Assembly (NCBI RefSeq): GCF_001540865.1
Contig: NC_033631.1
Location: 11,866,808 to 11,930,807, forward strand
Source: Ananas comosus
Lineage: Eukaryota; Streptophyta; Magnoliopsida; Poales; Bromeliaceae
Direction of reading: 5' to 3'
DNA: 64,000 nucleotides
Shown here piece by piece: positions 44,135 to 58,258 of this stretch. A model generated the notes under the pieces. It worked only from the letters and a program-made list of their open reading frames with translations. It did no database searches and was not told the DNA's origin. Both the position numbers and the translations under genes were made by a program. How positions within the stretch are numbered: position 1 is the stretch's first letter; every line of letters begins with the position of its first letter.

Positions 44135-47054
44135 TCACCTCGAATTCTTTCTTCGATAGTTGAGAACCATATCATCCTGTTTCCTCCATACGAAAGTTCG
44201 GACCGTGTCCAGACTCAATTCAAGCGGTAGGACCTGCATCAGATGATAATGTAATAATATAATAGTTATAAGAAGATTGGGCAGGATTGCGCAAAGAGGA
44301 TCAGGTCAGCTTTAAACTGTTTTTTAAGCTTAAAATCATGTTTTACAGTTTAAACATGACAAAAAAAGAGCCATCATGAATTTGAAGGTACAAGATTGCG
44401 GGCACACTAGATGTTTGGCTCATAGTAAAAGCCAATCGTCGTGACGTCGGAATGATTCAATGGTTAGATGCTTACCGTACTTTACTGTATAATTCTTTCC
44501 TATACTAACTAACAAAACAAAAAAAAAATCAAGGAGAAGAGGGGACAAAAAAAAAAAAGAAAAAGAAGCCTCCTACTTGCCTGGTTATTGCACAAGATCT
44601 CTAGCATAGATGGCTTTAGATGTTGCCACGGCTTTGACCCTGAACGTCGGGAGCCATCGCCATTGCATGAAAGTGGCGACAGACCACTGCTCAGTCCCAA
44701 GCAAAATCTCCTGTTATAACTGACAGATTCCAATGGTTTGTCAAGAATGATTTTCTGTATCACATAATTAATCACCTGCAGCGCAAAGTCAAAGAATCTC
44801 CAGGGTGAAAAACCAACACCACAAAGTCCGAGAATCCTCAAGGTGAAAAAACCAACACCCAGGAAAGGGTTTAGCAAATTGAAACAAGGCGATATCATTA
44901 GTTATAGTAAAGGTTGCAGAGAACAAAATAACTCAGTTAATATTGAGCAGTGAGGTTGGTCAAACAGGACAGACAAATTGGCAAACTTTTAAAATTTAGG
45001 AGAATATATAAATATGATGATTTAGAATATGGAGGAGAAAATACTCTTTGGAGATTAGGCACATTTTTTATATACTTAAGCACAAACAAACAGCATCGAG
45101 TCCTACAGCAGTTTGTGAACCCAAACAGCCAACCAGATATATTAATACTTACTTTGTTGATCCGCAAAATACGATTGGCATATGATTTTGCTTGTGATAT
45201 ACTTGGCAGATCTGAACCTTCACAAGGGCGCAAATAAAAGCCCAACCTATATATATTGACGAAAGGAGCAGCACAAAGTTAGACGACAATTGCAATATAA
45301 TCTATAAAGCAACTACCACACTGTATCGTATATAAATGAATAATGTCAGCAAAATACTTTCTATTATCCTTATTATACCTAATGGTGGCAGTCCTTTCTA
45401 ATATTTAAGACAAACTACAAGATAGGTTCATCCATGTTCATCCATGCTTAGTGTAGTAGTCATATACAGGAGGCTGAATAGGGAATTTTAAATATGATAG
45501 ACAAATGGTTTCACAGTATTTTGCTTTTCTTTCTTCTTATTCCAATTCTTTTTGCACACCGCAATTTAGCAGGATGATAAATGTGCACGCAACCCCTCAA
45601 CTCCTTTTCTTTTGATCGACACCCCCTCAATTTAAGTTGTTTTCGTCAATCAAGTTGCTGATTTGTTTTAAATTTGATTCTGATTCTGTTAAATTTAACC
45701 ATTTGCACATTTTTTCAGTGGATGAAATTGCAGGTTTCGTTAGCTACAAATGACTGATAGCAAACAAAACTGTTGACTTTAATAAATCCAAATTTGATTT
45801 GGTAAATTAACTAAAATTAAAGCAACGGACAATTGAGTGGTACCAGTCAAAAGAAGAGTAGTCGAGGGGTCTATTCAAAATGGCACATTTTACCTTAAGC
45901 AGGAAAGAACTAAAAAGAAAAACTAATTACTTTATATGATCCCTCGGAGGTAATCGGCCGTTCAACACGCAGTCTATACACCACCAAGGAAGATCCTTTT
46001 CATCTTCTGTCCCGTCTAAATCTGTAATTTTCTTTCTCCAAGGGACCCCACAAGAACCCTCTGTAACTATCGACGGGGGTGAAACAGTTGAAAAATCAAA
46101 TGGAGGGAGCACCGTAGTATCGTCGATATTGTCTCTATCATCGAACTCAACTCTTGAATGGAAAACATTTCTATTAGTTACATCCTTCCCAATTGAACCA
46201 TCATCCTTTGTAGAGGCTTGCAATTCACATCTCAGCCTTTTGTTGGTCAACCAACAGGCCAGTAAACCACGAAGCGTCTCTTGAGCCAAATTAATCTGCA
46301 AAGGTTTTAAAGAAATATTGAGGTAAAAATGTGCAGAGCTTACTCAAACTACAGAGAATTTTAAAAATGGGTACCTGAACTTCCAGAATTGATCTTACTA
46401 CCTAACCTTACAGTTACTCTGACTTCAGAAAACACCGTCAAAATCTGTTAAAACTTAAACACCGTCAATTCTGTCAACTGACAGAATTGTCTGTTACATC
46501 ACAGAATATTCCATCACTAAGTTTCGAAAACGCAGCTGAGCTCTGATGTATAGGTACTTAAATGAAAACTACTGTCAGATTAGGTAGTTAAACAAAATTT
46601 TTAAGTTCAAGTAACTATTCCTTTACATTTTTAATTATAGATGTACTGTAAAACTTTAGCCAGTAGGGAGGTGAATATAATGAATGCAGCAATCTAAGAA
46701 CAAAATGACGACAACACCCCACCCTCATATCTTCGTTCTCTTCCGATATATTGAAATCTACGGCATATGTTTCAGCATAGAAGCATTGAGGATAATCCAA
46801 ATGGACAGACAAACATCCAAGCCGAGTGTCCGTAGTAAACCATGAAGGAAAGCTCACCTTGAAAAATAAAAGCAAGTTCGAAAGAAGTCATGGGCCATGG
46901 TAATTTATGAGATATAATAGTACAAATTTAATAAATATGATACCATTTCAAATAACTCTTCTTTCTTTTTGTCAAAAGAAACCTGCAAGACAGAAAAGGT
47001 CGACAATTCTGAAGTTAGCACTTTATAGGGCTCTTGGATACGTGCGCACGCGTG

Positions 47055-47099
<45 letters not shown>

Positions 47100-50000
47100 G
47101 TGTATAAATTAGTTTTTTGAAAAGAATATATGAAAATCAGATTTTGCAGGGCTATACATATACACATGATTTCGCAGGAGTAAACATGTAAATTTCTCTT
47201 CATTATTTATATATTTTAGGTTGCTCACTTATAAAATATTCACAGATGAATAGTATCAACCAAATTGAATACCAATTGGAAATCATATATGTTGAAGTCG
47301 TCGAACTAATCTGCTTAGTTACTTTTTCCAGCATCAGAGAAATTCGAGTAAGGTAATCAAATAAAAATAAGAATACAACCTTGCCATAATCCTCAATTAC
47401 AGCTCCACTGGTGATTTCCCACAGCTTTACTGAACCAGTAGAGTCCTGTTAAAGAGATGTTTTAAGGAATAACATCCATTGTCCAGGTAATAGTCAGTAG
47501 AACAAAAGGTTAAAACAGTAAAATGATAGAAAATATCCTAATCACCTTAGTCAGGACACGCCGTCTATTATTCAAGATCTCATGTTGTATAATTACTGGA
47601 GATCCTGGAATAGTAAAAGATGATTCTTTATGTACAGGGGCCTGTAATAGAAGATGCAGTCATTGATCAAAGAAAACCAATTTCCACACACAAATTTCTT
47701 CAGAGGTTAAGTGCTTAGCAAACCACTATTGCCATAATGAGAATGGTCGCAACCGACAAAATTTTAAATTTAAAAAATCCAACAAAAACTACCCACAGAA
47801 GTTTAAATATCGAGTGCAAATATAAATGTATGACTCACAGATGCTGTTCCTTCCAATGAAGCTGAAGCCCTTGTAGAGGACAAATTCCCTGCTACGAATG
47901 AGCCAGCTTTTCCAAAATCCTTCTGAAGATTATGCCCGTCAGCTGGCCACCCTTGTACAGAAGAATCTGTAGTCGCAACCCATATAGTCTCATCTTGTAA
48001 GACCAATTGTAGAATTGAGTGTTCTTTCGTACAAAGGACGAGACTCTCTCTAGTCGACAAATCAGTGAGGCATAACTGAGATATCCAGAATCATGCAGAG
48101 ATATATTAGGCAGAAAATTGTTTGATTAGCTCTTACATGATAGTAAAACTTTATTACACTTACTGAAAGGTCCCTTCCACCACTATAAACATGCGTGAAA
48201 TTTGGAGTGCTCGCAAGTGCCCAAACTGAATCTGTGTGGACAGCATAAGAATGTATGCAACGCTGTTGACCGAGATCCCATAAGCTGCATGAGAATAAAT
48301 AATAAATGCATGAGCTAAAAGCCACAGAAAAACACTGGTTTCAGTAAAACTAATGATGCAATAAGACTGCTACCTTTATCTCAAAAAAATGATGCAATAG
48401 GACACCGGATTTTATTATTCTTTTTCATATTCGCCTTTACATGACATTGTTCAAAGAAGAAGAGAAATCGCTTTTTCGAAATCCCATCTTTTCAATTACA
48501 TTAAGAGCTCCCAAACTTTGAGTGCAATACCTTAAAAATTTATTCAATACAAGTAAAATGCTCGCATAACCATTACATTCTCAAAGGAAGACATGGTAAG
48601 CACAAAGGGTAGAATTTATTACCGTATCATGGAATCGGATGAACCTGATAAACAATACCTGCAAATAGGTGTTTAAAAGCAAGTTAGTCTTGTTCGTTTA
48701 ATGAGAATGCAATTCCCTGATCATTACTGGCAACTACCAACCTTCCAGTGGAATCAAGGAGCAATGTCCTGATGTTATCAGTGTGCCCTCGTAGTTTCAT
48801 GTTCTTTGAACCAGTTCGTGGATCCCAAACACGTATGACCTACAGATTACAGATAAAAAAATGAGAAAAAAAGATAATATTAAAGGCAAAAGGATGTACT
48901 TTAGAACAACATCAGTTGTAACACTTTAAAAGTCAGTGCACACACCTTCTCAGTGCCACCAGAAACAAGTACAGTTCCACTTTCATTCATAGCTAGAGCA
49001 TATACTGACTCCTTGTGACCTTCGACAGCAACTGGACTATAACAATAATGTGGTTCGGTGTTATATACAGACACGTTACTGCTAGTACTGCTACAGTGCG
49101 AACTTGCCAAAGGTTGCCTGTAATTTTCATTTGAGTAATCATCTTCCATTGGCTCTACAGACTTAGCAACTGGGATAACAGCTGCATCAATGTCCCATAT
49201 AAAGACCTCCCCGCCAAGACCTCCAGAGGCAATAATATTACTCTGATAGTTAAGAACAAAACGATCAAAGAATAAAACACAATAAAAAATAATTAGAGAC
49301 TATCTTAAAACATTAGAAAGAAAAGAGCGTCAATATAATATTCAAAAGATTACGTTTTTCACAGCTGTTGCAAGGCAATTCACATAGTCGGAATGTTGAC
49401 GAAGAGTGCTGGTACAAGCGCCATCAGACAAGCTATTCCACGTCTGGAGAAAAGAAGCCAGTTTGTAGTGTTACAACAGTCCATTTTTTGAAAGTTTTTA
49501 AATAGTGTATCAAGAGAAGAACCTTAAGAGTTGTGTCTGAGGAACAAGAAACTAGAGTGCTACCGGTCAGAACTGCATCATTGACCTGCATAACGAGTTC
49601 AATAATTTTACAAAGAAAAGAAGCACATTACAAAATTTACTAGCAGATGGCATCCAAATTAAATATAAAGTGTAAATCATTTTATGAAAAGTTTGCACAT
49701 TCACATATAGGACATTTAGGAGTTTTAATGACCAGTAAATGTATATGTCTAAAACAGTCCTTCAAAAGTATGTATTTGCCTGGCTCAGAAATAGCTTCTT
49801 TGGTAGAGAAGCAGAAGCAAGCTGTTTGACATTGTAAACATTACAACAGGCTTCTGTCAGAAGAAGAAACAAGATTCTAGGAGCCAAAACATACCTGAAA
49901 TATAAACTTCTGATTATGGTCTATATGAGAAATAATACAAATGTTTTGACAACATTCTCAGAATAATTAAAATGTCCCAAAACAATACGTACAAATTTAG

Positions 50001-50695
50001 TCTTCTATGTACAAGTTTGCATATAAGAGGCACCTACCATACTCCATATTTTTTATGCCATTACGATCCAAACACTACGAAACTAAAGGCACTTAATACC
50101 AAATTGGATCCCAGCAGAATAAGCAGACGCTTATTATATTATTGCAGTTAGCATAAAAAACCAATATCATTAAGGCTTGTCATGATAAAGTGGCATGAAA
50201 CTTCAACATGCCAGGATGCCAATCATAAGCAACAAAAAAGGGTAAAAAGTACAAGCACAATGACAACACATCAACGTATATTTTGAACAAAAAATATAAG
50301 TGTAGCATGTATAGGGAAAAAAAGGATATACCCAGTCAAGATGCGAGTCAAATGTTGCTGAGAAGGTTGGCCCCTCATCTGTGAGAGCCCATCTTTTTAA
50401 GGTCCCATCTCGGCTTCCGGTGAAAAGGTAATCACAGCAATCAGGAGTCGAACTTTGTAAAAGTGCTAGGCAGTTAACGCCTGCACAGTGCTACAAACAT
50501 AGACAACACTTAAACAAACCATATTATCCATAATCTAGTATTTAAGCTCAAAATCTTGAAGATCATGCAGAATGAAGGTGGAAGTAACCAACATACCTTT
50601 GTGTCATCTGCATCATTAAGCACATAGGATAACCGTTTTTCCTTTCGAGGGCGTGTTGAACCAGATGTGGTACTACCACTCCCAACACGCTGCAT
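44135..50695 (-). CDS. WDR48/LRS1-type WD40 repeat protein (17 coding exons)
   Basis: Coding exons: 50695-50597, 50490-50332, 49585-49523, 49443-49354, 49242-48946, 48839-48742, 48658-48623, 48284-48164, 48075-47839, 47641-47546, 47445-47380, 46982-46944, 46857-46723, 46295-45931, 45246-45153, 44775-44581, 44233-44135; 762 residues in one consistent frame. The N-terminal half holds WD40 repeats ([73 protein letters not shown]). The C-terminal part ([60 protein letters not shown]) matches the WDR48/DUF3337 family. In animals WDR48 activates ubiquitin-specific proteases; the Arabidopsis orthologue is At3g05090 (LRS1). The intron after 44581 starts GC. A leader intron of 813 nt (51520-50708) precedes the ATG. 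Confidence 0.92.
47062..47094. repeat. (TC)n microsatellite in a WDR48 intron
   Basis: A TC run inside the intron between coding exons 11 and 12, preceded by alternating GT/CA-rich sequence (CGTGCGCACGCGTGCACACA), which can adopt Z-DNA. Confidence 0.85.
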
Positions 50696-51520
50696 TGCAA
50701 AGGGTACCTGTACAAACAGCAACAGAACAATAATTTCTCGCTCCCTTAATGAAAGTACCATCAATACAACGACTTACGGGATCAAACCAAAAAAAGCAAT
50801 ATGAATGATATATACTATGATGCACTAATAATATATTTCCCTTCTAAACTAATTACCGAAAGCGAAAGCAGGGCATCTATCCTCATCCGCGGTCATAAAT
50901 TTAAACAAGAAAACTACAACACGTTAAAATATTTGTGTTCAAACTAGATCTCATTTTAAAATTTTCAATTAAGAAATAGCATGAAGCTATTTTAATGTAA
51001 CAGGAGAGAAAATGATCAAAATCACATGAAAACTAACAGCACAGTAAAAAATACAGCTATCCTCAAACTAATGTGCTAATTACATTCACATAATAAACGA
51101 TGTACAAATACGGTTAGTCATAAACTAATCATTAAGAAATAATGAAACGAAAGAGTAGAAGATAATTGAACAATGCAAAACTATATACGCCATAAAGAAG
51201 CAGGAGATATAATTAATTACTATCGCCGGACTAGATGAAAAGCTCAGATTGCTTATATGATTTACGAGATTTTCTCCATTATATCTCGTGCATTGTCTAA
51301 ACAAATTACTTATCAAGTGTTCTCGATCGGATTAAAAAGAGACTGGAACAATCCTACTACATACCAAAGCATCAGATTACTCGAGGAAAAGTAGAATTAC
51401 TTTTGACAACTTAAAAATCGAAAACGTAGACGACGAAGAACACTGCAATGCAAAATTACGGTAAGTTTAGCAATTTACGTAATGTTGGCTACTTCAGAGT
51501 ATACGATTCGTGACCTTCAC

Positions 51521-52229
51521 CGTGGAGCAAACAGAGCAAGAAAGCAAAGGAGTACGAAGAAGCGGTGTAGGGAGAACGCAAGTGGGAACGCGAGGGTTAG
51601 GGTTTTGATGGAGAGAGAGAAAGGAATCGAGATTGAGGAAGCGACGAGGGAGGAGAGAAGAGGAGAGAGAGAGAGAGTGGGACGGCACGATCGACGGGAT
51701 GAACAACAGTAGAACGTCCAAGCACAGGGGCGTATTTATTGCATGAACCTTGTGTATGCGACAAACAGTGTCCACCGTCCGTTGACTCTTCAATTCAATC
51801 TTATACTTCAAATCCAACCGTTGAAACCTATTAACAAAGCGAGATTGGTACATGGATGTACGAAATAAATCAGGTGTTGGTATAGTAATATCTACGCGGG
51901 GCGGGGATTGAACTAACTAGGCCGTTTCGGCCCTATTTGGTGTACTGGGCCGTTGAATGTTCGGTGTTGATAAGGCACAGGGCACAGTTTAATTTGGGCC
52001 AAATTTGAGAACAATTCTCTACCCTGTACAGGAACGTGCGAAGCACATGCCCTTAGACTCTGGACGACAAAAAAAAAAAGAGAAAAAAAGAAAGAAAGAA
52101 AAAACCTCTCCGACCTTTTTTTTTTTGTCCATTGCGCGCTCCCATTTCCCGCTCGATCCCCTTTTCCGCTCTCTCACTCAAAACCCTAAATCCTCCCCCC
52201 AAAATTCGTAGGGAACCCCCGAGGAGAAA
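51521..52229. promoter_or_regulatory. Bidirectional promoter region of WDR48 and HAT1
   Basis: The WDR48 leader exon (to the left, minus strand, donor at 51520) and the HAT1 ATG at 52230 point away from each other. The leader of WDR48 contains AAAACCCTAACCCT on its sense strand (about 51592-51607), and the HAT1 leader contains AAAACCCTAAATCC (about 52179-52193). Such telo-boxes are common at promoters of plant housekeeping and replication genes. No TATA box is obvious. Transcription starts are inferred, not seen. Confidence 0.55.
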
Positions 52230-54438
52230 ATGGCGCTAAAGAAGAAGGGCGACGAGGGCTCGGCGGATCCGAAGAAGCGGAGGCGCGTTGGATTCGCCAG
52301 TATTGGTAAAAACCAGTTTAGAGGACATTAATCCTTTTTGATCCCTCTAATCCCTCGTTCTCCTTCCTCCGATCGTTTTCTAGTGTGTTGTTTTGTAATT
52401 ATCTGTATTTTTTTTCATGCTAGTTCATGATTTTTCCTTTTAAGCCACAAATTGCGAAATTTGGAGTTTTATTGTTGCATTTGGATGGCTTTTTTTCGTT
52501 CTATAAGGAAAAGTAGTTGCCTTTAAGTGATGTAGTTCGCCTGATTGTTATTTTATTTACCCCTTGACTTTTGCCTTGCAAAGTTATTTCGCTACGGATT
52601 TGCTTTTCTCTCGCTTCCTCGTTGTTATGTGCTTTCTTATAGTTTAATCAAATGATTTTTACTTCAACTTCTTTATTTTCCTTTGATTTGTAGATAGTGG
52701 AGTCGAGGCGAGCGAGTGCATCAAAGTTTTCCTTGGTATGAGGTTCTCTCCTTGTTGTTACTTATTCTGCAACAGTTTTTCTAACTCTTAGGATTGTGAA
52801 GATGTGAAATTTTGAAATAGTGGCATGATTAAATGCAGTCACTTTCTATTTACTATGCTAATATTATCTTGCTCATGGTTATTCTAATTGATATTTTAGA
52901 AAGAGTAGAGAGGCGGCTAGTGAGAAAATCAGTTCTCTTAGCTCATTTTTTGCAAATCTTTTTGCATTGTCTAAGTGCTGAGACCCAGCATTGTATTTAA
53001 TCTCTATCATTTTTCACCTTATAGCTAGCTAAGATTGTTCAACTAATTTGCATTTTGTATTTGGCTCCACTTCAGTAAAGAATCAAGATGAAGTGGGTGC
53101 ACCAAGCAGCACTTGTATTGATCCTGTTGACCTTAATCAGTTCTTTGGTGAAGATGGCAAGATATATGGTTATAAGAACCTAAAGGTGAGCACAGTTTTG
53201 ATATTTTACTATTGGAATTGCTCGTGTAGCTTATTACATCTGTAGCTGGTGCCTCCTTTTCTTACTTAATCCCTTGTTATACCAGCTGAGCTGTTCTATT
53301 CTATCTATAGATTGAATGTCTGACTGTTCTATTCTATCTATAGATTGAATGTCTGAACAACTGGGTACTCAGGAAGTGGATTCTTGTGGGTAGTTCTTCT
53401 GTTGCAATGAGATCACGGATGATGAACTTAGCCTTTGAAAATTGAAACACACGTGGGTGCAGCTGTAGTTAGCTTTACCTGACTCGTGTTGCTTATATAT
53501 TTGTCCCTGTTTATATTATGGCTTTCCAACATCATGATTTGACCCAACCAAACCTTGCTCTATGCAATCCTGTTCTAAGTGAGCTAAGTACCAAGACTAG
53601 TTTACAGAAATGTGAGTACCTGATCAACCTTCTGGATTTCTCATCACACCTCCTAAGAAGATTTATGAGTATAATATAGTAAAAGGTTTTTGGTCATAAC
53701 ATGGTTGAAGGTTGTTGAAATAGTATTGAATAGCTTGTTATGCCAGAAGATGTAGTGTGTAATAACAGTAATTGAGCAATATTCTCCTAAATTTACTGGA
53801 TAAATTTGGTAGTTCTTGTTCTTGTCTTGTCCTGGGATAGTGTCCCACTTCGCCCAGTTGAAAGCATTAATCCATTATTTGTTGGAAATTGAGAAAATTG
53901 GTGTAAGAGATCTTATTCTCCTTTTGGTTGTTACATTTTGGCATCTAGTTTTTTCTTCTTATTTTTAGTTGCAAACTTGGGACTCATTAGCCTTTTATCT
54001 ATTTTGCCATGGATGATTTGAGCATGACCGCATAAGTTTGTTTGTTTGGCTGATGTGAGTACTACGCTTTGCTGCGATTCAAGTGTAACTGGTTTATTTT
54101 ATTTTATTTTATTTTATTTTCATGACTAATATGATCTCTATGCCACTTTACCTAATTGATTGACCTTAGAATTTATGTCCTAATAACTTCTTAAAATCTC
54201 CTTTGTCTTTCTGTGTTTGCTTATTGTGCTTTTTTACTTTTAACATTTTTATGTGTGAAGACTGGAGATGGATGTGGACATAAAAGTATGCTTTTGTGTT
54301 GTTTTCCTATAATAATATGAAACCCTCTGAACATCATTTCGTGTTTGTAGATTATTGCAAGAAATATAGCAAGATGTATCAAATACTGTCTATTGTCGCA
54401 AATGTGTAAAACAAAACAAAAGCCTTTCTCTATTCAGC

Positions 54439-54485
<47 letters not shown>

Positions 54486-57095
54486 AATGTGTTCTCGTAC
54501 ATTGATCATTTATATTGCTGCCTTTTTGTGTAGATCAATGTGTGGTTGAGTATCATATCATTTCATGCTTATGCTGAGATTTCGTTTGAGAGCACAGGTG
54601 ATGTAAGTATTGTTGACCATATTGCAAGTGTTTGCAGTACCATTCATAGAATCCATTGATCTTATATGTTAAGTTTGTTTTTCTTCAAGTTCAAGTATCC
54701 AAATCTACCTAAATGAGCATGGAAAGCTGCTTTTAGCATTTTAGATGCTGATGCATGCTAATAATAATGTGTATCCTGTAGAAACTGCTACTACCGTATG
54801 CTTTGTTTATTTTCTTTTATTGAACACTTTAACTGCTATGAGTTCTTATAGGGTGGAAAAGGTATCACTGATTTGAAACCTGCCCTTCAGGTAATCTATG
54901 TTTATCTTTGAAGTTGGTTATTTCAGTTATAATACTCTCTTCTCCTAAGTAAATTCTTGTCTGAACAGAACATTTTTGGGGAATCTCTATTAGAGAAAGA
55001 AGAATTTCTTCAAACCTTCTCAAGGGAATGCTATTATCTCAGGTAGTGATTTGTTGAACTGCATGGATTATATTGTTGTTTTTCCTTGTCTCATCAGAAT
55101 CTTACTTTTTTTTCCTTCTTCTTTATATCTGATTTTACTGGTCTCAGAAATATCACATCAAACGGAACAGTCATTTGCACCGATACCTTCAAGGAGGAAG
55201 GTCATGCTTCTGACACACACTTGGATGCCGAAAGTCCTACAGTTGAGGTGTTAATTATTCACAAGCCCTGGAATCTGAATTTAGCTATCTCTGTTTTATA
55301 TATGAGTATCTTTTCCTCACTCTCAATGTATTAAATAATGCATTATGGTTTATCTTTCACCATGTGCTCTTTTTAACCTCCTTGTATAGAATTTAATTGC
55401 TCTCGTAACTTTTCCCTTTTCTTTTATAGATTATTCCATCAAATTCTTATTTGATCAAGTTATTGGACAAGCCATAATATTTTCTTCTATCTGAGTTCTT
55501 TTTAGTAGTATCTTTCCTTGCATTGTGATACATAAGTGTTAAATGACACTTTTTGTCTCATGTCTCATCATTCCAGATTGTTCGCATGAAACTGCACAAT
55601 GAGCCTGCCGGTTTGCTTTACAGTCGTCTGGTGCCCCTTGTACTCCTGCTCGTTGATGGTTTTTACAAATATTCTACTGCCTCTTATGCATTAAAATTTT
55701 CATTTCTGTACTCTATCCACAATTATGTCATTTGAAGAACAAAATAACACGGTAGTTTGTATGATTAGGTGGAAGCCCTGTTGATGTCACTGATCCAAAG
55801 TGGGAAATATTTTTGGTAGTGAAGAAGATACCAGCTTCATCAACCAACTGCATTTACCAATTGCTAGGGTTTGCAACTGTTTATCGCTTCTATCATTACC
55901 CTGATAGTTCCCGATTGCGAATCAGCCAGGTTAGCTCTCCAATATGTTACGCTTATGACACAACTGATATTTTGTTTATTATAGTAGCATTATTTTGCGT
56001 TGACTTGAGACGAACTTTTGAATTTATCTTCGTGATCATGAGGTCCATTGATAAATGGACTGTAACAAACTTTTGCTTTGTGGTTATTACTGAAACAAAT
56101 CTAATAAACTTTTCTTAGTACCTTTTCCTGACTCATAATTAAAATAGGAATTTTTGCATATATACCTCTGCAAATATGACACCCCCACCAGAGATTCCTA
56201 TGCAAAACTGTTTTCACTTTATATAATATGCCCCTGGCAGGTGGATGAATGCAAAAATTACTGTTTTTAGGGTAATGCATGAAAAGCCAACGTTCGAAAG
56301 ACTATAAATGCATTTTCACATATTTACAGGCTGGTATATATGCAAAAAAACCCAATGAACACATGAATTGATTCTGCTCGAATATTTTGCTCATGTTTCT
56401 TATTCTTTTCTTAGATATTGGTGTTACCGCCTTATCAGAATCAGGGCCATGGTCGGCATCTTCTTGAGGCCGTGAATTCTGTTGCGTCATCCGAGAATGT
56501 GTACGACATTACAGTCGAAGAGCCATCTGAATATCTTCAATATCTCCGTATATTCATCGACACTCTCCGCCTTCAGAGTTTTGAACCGACCAAACTGGCC
56601 GTAAATACTGTCATCTCCTTTCTGAAAGAAGTAAATTTGTCGAAAAGAGCTCAAAAATCAAAGATGGGCCCACCATCAGGCCTTATTGAGATTGCCCGCC
56701 AAAAGCTGAAGATCAACAAGAAGCAGTTCCTTAGAAGCTGGGAGGTCCTTGTTTATCTAAACCTCGACCCTCAGAATCCAAGGTGCATGCAGAATTTTAG
56801 GACATGCATTGAGGACCGCATTAAAGGGGAGATACTCGATAAGGGTGCTGAGAGTAACGGGAAACGGCTTATTGAAGTGCCTACTGAGTATGACAATGAC
56901 ATTAGTTTTGTCATGGTGTGGTCACAGGATGGGGTAGAAGGGGACAGCTTGGAGGGTGAGGTGGGGGGCGACCGGAAGGCGCAGGAGCAGCAGCTGAACG
57001 AGTTGGTTGAAAAGGAAATGGAGGATATTGCTGAGATTGCTAAAAAGGTTTCTTCATTTTGCAAGAGTGATGAGAAACAGATGGGACAATGCTAG
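52230..57095 (+). CDS. HAG2: Histone acetyltransferase type B catalytic subunit (HAT1/HAG2; 10 exons)
   Basis: Exons 52230-52305, 52694-52735, 53076-53185, 54534-54602, 54852-54890, 54969-55042, 55148-55247, 55577-55658, 55769-55929 and 56415-57095 join to 477 residues, all GT-AG. HAT1 acetylates newly made histone H4 at Lys5 and Lys12 before deposition. The N-terminus has a basic nuclear signal ([12 protein letters not shown]). Family blocks are [51 protein letters not shown], and [20 protein letters not shown]. The last contains the acetyl-CoA loop Q-x-x-G-x-G (Gln259 to Gly264). [20 protein letters not shown] carries the acidic catalytic region. The C-terminus is an Arg/Lys- and Glu-rich helix. 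The exon 8 donor (G|GTTTTT) is weak. Confidence 0.95.
53291..53356. repeat. Perfect 33-bp tandem duplication in a HAT1 intron
   Basis: Two identical copies beginning CTGTTCTATTCTATCTATAG, 53291-53323 and 53324-53356, in the intron after exon 3. Identity implies a recent slippage or duplication event. Confidence 0.9.
54443..54482. repeat. (TC)n microsatellite in a HAT1 intron
   Basis: A pure TC run of about 40 bases about 50 bases before the acceptor of exon 4, lengthening the pyrimidine-rich region of that intron. Confidence 0.9.
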
Positions 57096-58217
57096 AATCC
57101 GAAGATTTGCTAAACAAGAAAAGTGGGTTGCTTTTTTTAAAAAAACTTTCCTGCATCCTAATGGTTGATTCTTGGATTGTAAATTGTAACCGTATGAGTA
57201 AAAACTGGAGGATGAGAGAATATGCGGCGAAGACATCATGAGAGGGCAGTGGAGAGTTTCAGGTTTTGAAAGAAAATATATTTGTCGTTGAGAGTTGGAG
57301 AGTAACCTTGTCATCTTGGTGATGCTAAGAGGCTCTTACAATATTAGGAAAAACGTTTTGGATACTCTCTTTTTATGAAGTTAGTTAGCTACATGGTCTT
57401 GAATTGCTATGCCAACTTCAGAATTTTTTTCTTTTTTTCTTTTCTTTTTTTGGCGCTATCGTGTGTTTCTGGTTCATTCGACCCTTTCATTTTTCTGGCG
57501 GTTAGCTTGATGCAGCGATGATTCCTGTTTGGAAGTGTATTTTCCATAGATTAAGTTTGTTTTTTTTTTCAAGTAATAATAAGTTTTTTTTGGGTTAAGA
57601 TGAGTATCAAATTTGAACTTTCATTTTTGTTGATTAGAAGCTTATCTCTATTTTCTTCTAGTTTAGGCCTTAACCATGTTCCTGAATCAAATGTGCAATT
57701 CTGCTGGATTAGAAATACCGCAGTTTGAACTTTGACCTCTTTACGAGAATAAAATATGACCAAATGGTTCAAAACGTGATAGCATTAGCTGATATACCTC
57801 GGACTATAGATGCCTATTCATTCCATTACCCCTAAATGCTTAAGCAAACACACACCAAAAAAATAAAAAAAGATCATCTTAATCTTAAATTAAATATTTG
57901 AACCTAGTATAAAGTTTCCGCTGAATTGACGTATACACGAAAACATATTCACATCAGAATAATATAAACCTTTCTAATTATTTCAATATTTCCAGAGCAA
58001 ATATGGAGCCAATTGGATTTTTTAAAAAATTCTTAACAAAAATAAAAACAATTGGTAGAACCTTTACGCACTGATGCGTAGATTGGTGTAAATATAGAAA
58101 CTCTTGCTATTTAGTTCTATTATACAATTTGTTGGTTCGTTGGCATATGTAATATAAACAATTTTAACTAATTCGCATATACATTTTAAGAATCCGCGGA
58201 CACTCTTCTAAAGACCG

Positions 58218-58224
<7 letters not shown>
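57096..58224. other. HAT1 3' region and intergenic DNA
   Basis: The first ~350 bases are a plausible 3' UTR. Beyond it lies A/T-rich DNA with no supported gene. Confidence 0.4.
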
Positions 58225-58258
<34 letters not shown>

